This document shows, in pieces, positions 5,955-10,579 of a stretch of 10,579 bases of DNA (its first letter is position 1; each line of letters begins with the position of its first letter). The stretch is from SHLJ01 sp041618535 (GTDB taxonomy: Bacteria > Bacteroidota > Bacteroidia > Flavobacteriales > Flavobacteriaceae). Under the pieces are notes generated by a model. That model saw nothing but the letters and a program-made list of their open reading frames with translations. It ran no database searches and was not told the DNA's origin. Location: positions 1 to 10,579 of the forward strand of contig JBFKFP010000097.1 of assembly GCA_041618535.1 (NCBI GenBank), written 5' to 3'. The position numbers were made by a program, and so were the translations under genes.

Positions 5955-7205
5955 ATGGATTACTTTTCAATTGCGTCGTTTCTTGTGGTACTGGCAGCGG
6001 TTTTCGGGTACCTGAATGTCCGGTTCCTAAAACTGCCTATTACAATTGGTTTAATGATCATCACATTGTTGTTTACCCTTGTGATTGTCGGAATAGGTCA
6101 GTTTGATGACACTCTTCTTCTTCGGGAAAAGGCTTTTATAAAGAGAATCGATTTTAAAACGGTATTGCTTGATATTATGCTGAGTTTCCTGCTTTTTGCC
6201 GGGGCCCTTCATACCAATTTTAAACAGCTGAAGGTACAGCGCTGGCCCATACTGGTCTTTGCTACAAAAGGAATACTGGTCTCAACTTTTCTCGTAGGAA
6301 TTGCGATGTATTTCCTTCTCGATTTTCTTGGCTTTGAGATAAGGTTTATTTACTGCCTGCTATTTGGCGCCCTTATTTCTCCAACCGATCCCATCGCTGT
6401 TCTGGGGATTTTAAAGAATGCTTCTGCCCCGAAAAGACTGGAGACTAAAATTGTTGGGGAATCGCTCTTTAACGATGGAGTGGGAGTTGTTATTTTTCTT
6501 ACCATTTTCACCATTGCCAAATCGGGAAATGGAATTTTTGAACCATTGGATATTGTTAAGCTATTTGCCCTGGAAGTACTGGGAGGGTTGGCACTGGGTT
6601 TAATACTGGGACAATTGACATTCAGACTGATGAAGACCATAGATAATTATGAGGTTGAGGTCATTCTTACCCTGGCCACTGTAATGGGGGGCACCGTTCT
6701 TGCCCAGGCCTGGCATATCTCGGCACCACTGGCCATGGTTACGGCTGGTTTGGTTATTGGAAACGATCGGGCCAGAGATGCTGCCATGTCTGAGATCACA
6801 GAGACCTATGTCGATAAATTCTGGGAGTTGATAGACGTTTTGTTCAATACCATTCTTTTTATTTTGATCGGGATGGAAATCCTTATCCTTAAATCTGACC
6901 GGTTATTCATTATTGCCGGACTTCTGGCGATTCCGGTAGTTCTGTTCAGCAGGTATTTGTCCCTGTGGATGCCTGTGAAATACTTCACTAAAAAACTGGA
7001 TTTCGTACCCGGAACCAACCTAATTATGACATGGGGCGGCCTCCGGGGAGGTATTTCCATCGCTCTGGCCCTAAGCCTTACCACGGAAATGCATCGTGAA
7101 CTTATTCTGGTGATCACCTACACTATAGTGGTATTCTCAATTATTGGCCAGGGATTGACCGTGGGGCCATTTGTAAAATACCTTCGCAAAAAGAACGGTT
7201 ACTGA
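5955..7205 (+). CDS. Na+/H+ antiporter, CPA1 (NhaP-like) family
   Basis: The 416-residue inner-membrane protein has about 12-13 hydrophobic segments, ending with a short basic tail (RKKNGY), as expected for CPA1 exchangers. Diagnostic motifs are visible: FAGALHTNF (81-89), SPTDPIAVLGI (142-152), GESLFNDGVGVVIF (168-181) with the conserved Asn173-Asp174 ion-binding pair, FWELIDVLFN (289-298), and MTWGGLRGGISIA (358-370). It should exchange cytoplasmic Na+ (or K+/Li+) for protons, supporting pH and salt homeostasis; which cation it prefers is not decidable. It lacks a long C-terminal regulatory domain. The ATG at 5955 is well placed before the first helix. Its stop overlaps the tail of the convergent DUF3298 gene by 7 bases. 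Confidence 0.95.
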   Translation: MDYFSIASFLVVLAAVFGYLNVRFLKLPITIGLMIITLLFTLVIVGIGQFDDTLLLREKAFIKRIDFKTVLLDIMLSFLLFAGALHTNFKQLKVQRWPILVFATKGILVSTFLVGIAMYFLLDFLGFEIRFIYCLLFGALISPTDPIAVLGILKNASAPKRLETKIVGESLFNDGVGVVIFLTIFTIAKSGNGIFEPLDIVKLFALEVLGGLALGLILGQLTFRLMKTIDNYEVEVILTLATVMGGTVLAQAWHISAPLAMVTAGLVIGNDRARDAAMSEITETYVDKFWELIDVLFNTILFILIGMEILILKSDRLFIIAGLLAIPVVLFSRYLSLWMPVKYFTKKLDFVPGTNLIMTWGGLRGGISIALALSLTTEMHRELILVITYTIVVFSIIGQGLTVGPFVKYLRKKNGY

Positions 7206-7918
7206 ATTGTCAAAAACGCCTGGACATCCTCAAATGGAATCGTGAACTCGGTGATTCCCTGTGCATAAGATCCGATTTCATAAACATTGTAGAGCATTAG
7301 GATTCCATCTTCATGTATACCTATGTTGGCCGGAAGATGGAACGGATCACCGAAAAAGTAGTCATCAAAATTGCCGTCATCTTTTTCAGTGATCGCTGCA
7401 AGGAAATAAGGTTTCACAAATTCGGTAAACTTGTCGATATCGCTAATGATGTCTTCAGCATTCAGAAGCCGACCTGTCTTTCCATCGAAATTATGCAGGC
7501 TTATTGTCATATTGCCATGGGCTCCCCCGGTATTCAAATAACTATTTAGGGCAACAGAAACAACCTGTTCCGACTGATAAATAACCTCTCCGTCAAAAAT
7601 AGCCTCCCAAACCAGGGAAGTTTCCTCGATGTCAGATTTAAAATCCCTGTATTCGCCATCAAACTTTTGGATGGCAGTATCTAGATCAAATGAATCAACT
7701 GGATCCTCACTGAAGCTAAGGGCATTCGCCATCTGCTGCTGAAGGGTATTATTGATGGAGTTACTCAAAGGTGAGTCTCCTTCGGCAACCGGGATATTGA
7801 TCTCGATCCGGGCGTTTTCCTCATAAACTTCAGAAAAGACGGAAAAGTTCAGAACTTGCTCTTCTTTACACGAAAGAATCAATATTCCAATAAGAATAAA
7901 ACGGATAATACGAAGCAT
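7199..7918 (-). CDS. DUF4163/DUF3298 domain lipoprotein
   Basis: The 239-residue product starts with a hydrophobic signal and lipobox LILSC, so Cys17 should be lipidated. The next residues KEE fit the K-(D/E)-(D/E) surface-export signal described for Bacteroidota lipoproteins, which suggests display on the outer face of the outer membrane. The N-terminal half (about 25-120) resembles DUF4163. The C-terminal half carries the DUF3298 signature YLNTGGAHGN (127-136), NFDGKTGRLL (143-152) and LYNVYEIGSYAQGITEFTIPFEDV (209-232). These domains occur in the RsiV anti-sigma factor and PdaC-type deacetylase proteins, but no catalytic domain is present here, so the role is unknown. It is tail to tail with the antiporter and divergent from the cystathionine enzyme gene. 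Confidence 0.88.
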   Translation of the reverse strand: MLRIIRFILIGILILSCKEEQVLNFSVFSEVYEENARIEINIPVAEGDSPLSNSINNTLQQQMANALSFSEDPVDSFDLDTAIQKFDGEYRDFKSDIEETSLVWEAIFDGEVIYQSEQVVSVALNSYLNTGGAHGNMTISLHNFDGKTGRLLNAEDIISDIDKFTEFVKPYFLAAITEKDDGNFDDYFFGDPFHLPANIGIHEDGILMLYNVYEIGSYAQGITEFTIPFEDVQAFLTIQ

Positions 7919-7941
7919 GTTAAGGGGTGATTTTATATTAT

Positions 7942-7949
7942 TAAAGATA
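7942..7949 (-). promoter_or_regulatory. Weak -7 promoter box for the DUF3298 lipoprotein gene
   Basis: On the minus strand this reads TATCTTTA, a seven-of-eight match to TAnnTTTG, 24-31 bases before the ATG at 7918. No -33 box is clear. It is the best candidate in the short divergent region. Confidence 0.35.
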
Positions 7950-7959
7950 TTGTTTTGCG

Positions 7960-7990
7960 TTTGAATAGAACTATTTATAAGCTAAATTTG
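7960..7990 (+). promoter_or_regulatory. Strong Bacteroidota-type promoter for the cystathionine enzyme gene
   Basis: TTTG at 7960-7963 and TAAATTTG at 7983-7990 are separated by exactly 19 bases, a full match to the Bacteroidota -33/-7 pattern. Transcription should begin close to 7996, only about 14 bases before the ATG at 8010, which leaves no space for a SAM riboswitch or other leader element. Confidence 0.8.
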
Positions 7991-8009
7991 TTGCAGCAAT
8001 TCAATTCAT

Positions 8010-9149
8010 ATGAAATTCAACACCAAGGCCATTCATGGTGGTCAGGAGCATGATCCGGCTTACGGAGCGGTCATGCCTCCGGTTTATCAAACGTCAACAT
8101 ACGCTCAATCTACCCCCGGAGGCCACAAAGGCTTCGAATATTCCAGAACACATAATCCGACCAGGAGAGCGCTAGAGAGATCATTTGCAAGCCTTGAAAA
8201 TGGCACTTATGGTCTTGCCTTTGCCTCAGGGATGTCGGCTATTGATGCCGTCATAAAATTGCTTCAGCCCGGGGATGAGGTCATTTCAACCAATGACCTT
8301 TACGGGGGAACGTATCGGCTGTTTACGAAGGTTTTCAGTAAATACGGGATTAGGTTTCATTTTACCGGGATGTCTGATGCGGCTGCCGTTGAAGCCCTGA
8401 TCAATGATAAAACCCGCCTGATCTGGGTTGAAACCCCTACAAATCCGATGATGAATATTATTGACATCAAGCAAATGTCTCGATTGGCCGGGGAAAACAA
8501 TATTCTCCTTGCGGTTGATAATACCTTTGCCACCCCATATTTGCAGCGACCGCTGGATCTGGGAGCAGATATAGTGATGCATTCTGCAACCAAGTATTTG
8601 GGCGGACACAGTGATGTTATAATGGGGGCTCTTGTAGTGGATCGAGAAGACCTCGCAGAGCAGCTCTACTTTATTCAGAATGCCAGTGGAGCAGTCTGTG
8701 GACCTATGGACAGTTTTCTCACTTTGAGGGGCATTAAAACCTTGGCGGTCAGAATGGAGCGTCATTGTGAGAATGCGGAAGCTGTTGCGCATTTTCTTGA
8801 AGATCAGCAAAAGATAGAAAAGGTTTATTGGCCTGGATTTAAATATCATCCAAACCATGAGATCGCGAAGGTCCAAATGACGGGTTTTGGAGGAATGCTG
8901 TCTTTTGTCACAAAAGGGAATGACTATGAGGAAGCTATCAGGATAGTGGAAAGGCTAAAAGTTTTCACCCTGGCAGAATCACTTGGTGGGGTGGAAAGCC
9001 TGGCGGGTCATCCGGCCAGCATGACTCATGCCAGCATCCCAAAGGAAGAACGCGAAAAATCAGGAGTTGTCGATTCCTTGATCCGATTGAGTGTTGGAAT
9101 TGAAGACAAAGAAGATCTAATTGAGGATCTTCGCCGGGCAATCGGTTGA
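8010..9149 (+). CDS. Cystathionine gamma-synthase (or gamma-lyase), PLP-dependent
   Basis: The 379-residue cytoplasmic enzyme belongs to the Cys/Met metabolism PLP family. Visible landmarks are YSRTHNPTR (44-52) with the phosphate-contacting Tyr and Arg from the partner subunit, DLYGGTYRLF (96-105) with the ring-stacking Tyr98, VDNTFATPYLQ (169-179) with Asp170, and SATKYLGGHSD (192-202) where Lys195 forms the PLP aldimine. The C-terminal FTLAESLGGVESL and THASIPKEER segments are also typical. It makes cystathionine from an activated homoserine and cysteine (MetB), or splits cystathionine to cysteine (gamma-lyase). The two activities are not separable from sequence alone; I slightly favour gamma-synthase. 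The gene has its own strong promoter, and no other methionine gene is adjacent. Its stop is 10 bases from that of the convergent gene. Confidence 0.93.
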   Translation: MKFNTKAIHGGQEHDPAYGAVMPPVYQTSTYAQSTPGGHKGFEYSRTHNPTRRALERSFASLENGTYGLAFASGMSAIDAVIKLLQPGDEVISTNDLYGGTYRLFTKVFSKYGIRFHFTGMSDAAAVEALINDKTRLIWVETPTNPMMNIIDIKQMSRLAGENNILLAVDNTFATPYLQRPLDLGADIVMHSATKYLGGHSDVIMGALVVDREDLAEQLYFIQNASGAVCGPMDSFLTLRGIKTLAVRMERHCENAEAVAHFLEDQQKIEKVYWPGFKYHPNHEIAKVQMTGFGGMLSFVTKGNDYEEAIRIVERLKVFTLAESLGGVESLAGHPASMTHASIPKEEREKSGVVDSLIRLSVGIEDKEDLIEDLRRAIG

Positions 9150-9153
9150 AGAT
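9127..9153. other. Hairpin spanning the stop codon at a convergent gene junction
   Basis: ATCTTCGCCG (9127-9136) pairs with CGGT (9143-9146) and GAAGAT (9148-9153) around a GGCAAT loop. One T bulges, and the CGS stop codon (9147-9149) lies in the right arm. No U run follows on either strand, so it is not a classic intrinsic terminator. It could still mark 3' ends of the two convergent transcripts, but that is inference. Confidence 0.4.
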
Positions 9154-9159
9154 AAACCT

Positions 9160-9945
9160 TTAGTCCAGATAATAGATGTAGCCGAAATTCAGCCAGACAA
9201 GCCAGTCGTTGTATTTATTGAAAATCAGTTGGTGATTCAATCCATCTACCCAATCGTCGAAATACAATTGCCATCGAAGGTCGAGCATCAAGTCGGACAG
9301 GATCGAGAGCTTGTATCGCACACCTACGCTGGTTACCATTGAAAAAACAGAACCTTTTTCAGGATTCACGGAACCGGGCTCCCAGTAGGAATAGAAGTTA
9401 GACGCATTCTCGATATCCTGATCCCCATAGGTTGTTTTGGCTTTCGGACTATAGGTCGTGTAGTGAACACCTAAACTAACAAAAGGCGCAAATTTATATG
9501 AAAAGGCCTGGAAGGAACGGATACTTTTAGGGAAGTACTCTAATTGCATCCCAATGTCAAAATTGTTGGCCTCACCGCTATGAGCTCTTAATCTGTCTGC
9601 ATTCGGACTGGTTTTATCGGGAGCCACCCACTCGCCGAAATGATCCAATTTGGTCCAGTTCCAGGAAATTTCACTTCTAAGCTTAAAATGATCATTGAAA
9701 TAGGTGTCAGTGGTATAACAGTTACAATCTGCCCTGTAGGAGAAATTGATATAATGAACAATGCCAATTCCAATTCCCGAGTTCCCGATGTTGGTCTCCT
9801 CGTTAAGTCTGCTGCCGTAATCTGATCTGAACTGAACAGGTCCGGCAATGACACCAATCTCATGTGAAAAGCCCAACTGAGAAAAACCCTGATAACTAAA
9901 TAAGAGCAGGAGGGATAGTATAGGTATAAGTTTCAAGTTGTTCAT
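9160..9945 (-). CDS. Flavobacterial outer-membrane beta-barrel protein
   Basis: The 261-residue product has a signal peptide (basic start, hydrophobic run about 6-17) with likely cleavage before Gln23 (QGFS / QLGFSHEIG). The mature part alternates hydrophobic and polar residues and ends in aromatic-rich strands (WLVWLNFGYIYYLD). This is the pattern of an outer-membrane beta barrel with a C-terminal aromatic strand. QLGFSHEIGVIAGPVQFRSDYG at the mature N-terminus and DCNCYTTDTYFNDHFKLR (73-90) look like a conserved flavobacterial family; I believe databases call it THC0290_0291-like, but I am recalling that from memory. No function is known to me. It is transcribed from a strong promoter divergent from gdhA. 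Confidence 0.82.
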   Translation of the reverse strand: MNNLKLIPILSLLLLFSYQGFSQLGFSHEIGVIAGPVQFRSDYGSRLNEETNIGNSGIGIGIVHYINFSYRADCNCYTTDTYFNDHFKLRSEISWNWTKLDHFGEWVAPDKTSPNADRLRAHSGEANNFDIGMQLEYFPKSIRSFQAFSYKFAPFVSLGVHYTTYSPKAKTTYGDQDIENASNFYSYWEPGSVNPEKGSVFSMVTSVGVRYKLSILSDLMLDLRWQLYFDDWVDGLNHQLIFNKYNDWLVWLNFGYIYYLD

Positions 9946-9978
9946 GGCTTACACAGCGAAATGAGAGCATTAGGTGGA

Positions 9979-10009
9979 CAAATATATAAAATATCGACGA
10001 AACTACAAA
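9979..10009 (-). promoter_or_regulatory. Strong Bacteroidota-type promoter for the outer-membrane protein gene
   Basis: On the minus strand TTTG (10009-10006) and TATATTTG (9986-9979) are separated by exactly 19 bases, a full consensus match with the same spacing as the promoter at 7960-7990. Initiation near 9973 gives a leader of about 27 bases before the ATG at 9945. Confidence 0.8.
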
Positions 10010-10128
10010 TAAATCCGATAAAATGCATATCCCCCTTTATCATACTAATAACTTTAAAACTAAGTAATTTATTATTCCCAACCCATTGCGAATTTCAAAA
10101 AAATAAAGGCAAATCTTTAAATAAAAAC

Positions 10129-10136
10129 TATCTTTG
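10129..10136 (+). promoter_or_regulatory. -7 promoter box for gdhA
   Basis: TATCTTTG matches TAnnTTTG exactly and lies 49-56 bases before the ATG at 10185, giving a leader of roughly 40 bases, the longest of the leaders estimated in this window. There is no TTG at the expected -33 position, so an activator may be needed; that is inference. Confidence 0.5.
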
Positions 10137-10184
10137 TACTCTAATCTTACGCACAAATTGTCAAATCCTTAATTGTTTGCTTTC

Positions 10185-10579
10185 ATGAATAGTTCAGTAC
10201 AAGAATTCATGGAACTTGTAAAAGTTCGAAACGGCCATGAATCTGAATTTCTTCAGGCCGTCGAGGAGGTTGTGGAAACCGTCCTGCCCTATATTGTTCA
10301 ACATGATATCTATTATGGTAAAAACCTCTTACTCAGGATGGTTGAGCCTGAACGTGTAATCTCTTTCCGGGTGTGTTGGGTAGATGATAAAGGAGAGATC
10401 CAGGTTAACCGTGGATGGAGAGTTCAGATGAACTCAGCCATCGGACCATACAAAGGAGGGCTTCGATTTCATCCCACCGTAAACCAGAGCATCTTAAAGT
10501 TCCTGGCGTTTGAGCAGGTCTTTAAGAATAGCCTAACGACACTGCCTATGGGTGGTGGTAAAGGCGGCAGTGATTTCGA
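10185..10579 (+). CDS. gdhA: NADP-type glutamate dehydrogenase, N-terminal part (cut by window end)
   Basis: The first 131 residues are present; the frame is open at the window end. It matches hexameric GdhA enzymes, which make glutamate from 2-oxoglutarate, ammonium and NADPH. The segment VNRGWRVQMNSAIGPYKGG (74-92), then LRFHPTVN and FLAFEQVFKNSLTTLPMGG (106-124) leading into GKGGSDF, is the conserved glutamate-binding and catalytic region. Lys90, Lys114 and Lys126 correspond to the three active-site lysines known in the family (K89, K113, K125 in the clostridial enzyme). The NAD(P)-binding domain is outside the window, so NADPH preference is inferred from similarity to the biosynthetic type. 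The ATG at 10185 places these residues at the usual positions; a second in-frame ATG (residue 9) is less likely. Confidence 0.95.
   Translation, partial: MNSSVQEFMELVKVRNGHESEFLQAVEEVVETVLPYIVQHDIYYGKNLLLRMVEPERVISFRVCWVDDKGEIQVNRGWRVQMNSAIGPYKGGLRFHPTVNQSILKFLAFEQVFKNSLTTLPMGGGKGGSDF

Noticed and set aside
7991..8009. Possible SAM or other riboswitch before the methionine-pathway gene
   Set aside because: The predicted leader is only about 14 bases, too short for any riboswitch.
3810..8010. The identical ten bases TCAATTCATA just before the ATG of both the DUF1761 gene and the cystathionine enzyme gene
   Set aside because: The match is short and AT-rich, with slightly different spacing to the ATG, and no other gene here shares it. 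It is probably coincidence in leaders lacking Shine-Dalgarno sites.
8286..8876. A 196-codon open frame on the minus strand inside the cystathionine enzyme gene
   Set aside because: It lies wholly opposite a gene with all family motifs, has no recognisable domain, and its length is explained by codon bias of the sense strand.
10017..10041. Inverted repeat GATAAA...TTTATC as a possible operator between the outer-membrane protein gene and gdhA
   Set aside because: It has only six AT-rich base pairs around a 13-base loop, which is expected by chance in this AT-rich spacer.
9961..10188. A 75-codon plus-strand open frame upstream of gdhA
   Set aside because: It begins with a weak start, covers both divergent promoters, is AT-rich without a domain, and overlaps the start of gdhA out of frame. 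It is most likely non-coding spacer.
1..10579. Mobile elements, CRISPR repeats, phage genes, tRNA or rRNA, defence systems
   Set aside because: I found no transposase or integrase motif, long terminal inverted repeats, spaced direct repeats, or RNA gene signatures on either strand.

Overview
The window looks like an ordinary chromosomal stretch from a member of the Bacteroidota, most likely a (marine-type) flavobacterium. Four observations support this. Predicted promoters fit the Bacteroidota pattern TTTG-N19-TAnnTTTG rather than the E. coli -35/-10 pattern. Start codons are not preceded by Shine-Dalgarno sequences. Two lipoproteins and an outer-membrane protein have flavobacterial-style signals. 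The protein sequences themselves (YicC, GMK, NadD, GNAT-like, outer-membrane protein) read like flavobacterial versions. I could not identify the genus.

Layout. 1-346: the 3' end of an unrecognised plus-strand gene and its terminator. 409-1123: a single lipoprotein gene with its own promoter and a terminator shared with the operon that faces it. 3200 down to 1122 (minus strand): a compact housekeeping operon yicC-gmk-nadD (endoribonuclease, guanylate kinase, NAD biosynthesis). 3254-4306 (plus): a hotdog-fold acyl-CoA thioesterase and a four-helix DUF1761 membrane protein, closed by a terminator. 5926 down to 4277 (minus): an ArsC/Spx-type thioredoxin-fold protein followed by a GNAT/FemAB-like acyltransferase whose last codons contain that same terminator. 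5929-7205 (plus): a CPA1 Na+/H+ antiporter, divergent from the ArsC-like gene. 7918 down to 7199 (minus): a DUF4163/DUF3298 lipoprotein overlapping the antiporter tail to tail. 7960-9149 (plus): a cystathionine gamma-synthase/lyase enzyme. 10009 down to 9160 (minus): a flavobacterial outer-membrane beta-barrel protein. 10129-10579 (plus): the first third of NADP-type glutamate dehydrogenase, cut by the window end.

The genes form short transcription units that alternate in direction, so most junctions are either divergent promoter pairs (yicC/thioesterase, ArsC-like/antiporter, DUF3298/CGS, outer-membrane protein/gdhA) or convergent tails. The content is core metabolism (GMP phosphorylation, NAD, methionine/cysteine transsulfuration, ammonium assimilation), ion homeostasis and envelope proteins. 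I see no tRNA or rRNA, CRISPR array, insertion sequence, phage gene, toxin-antitoxin pair or defence system. I found no convincing new multi-gene system. The points most worth checking are structural (a terminator encoding the end of a protein, alternative hairpins at a convergent stop-codon junction, abutting divergent promoters) and a few proteins of unknown function.
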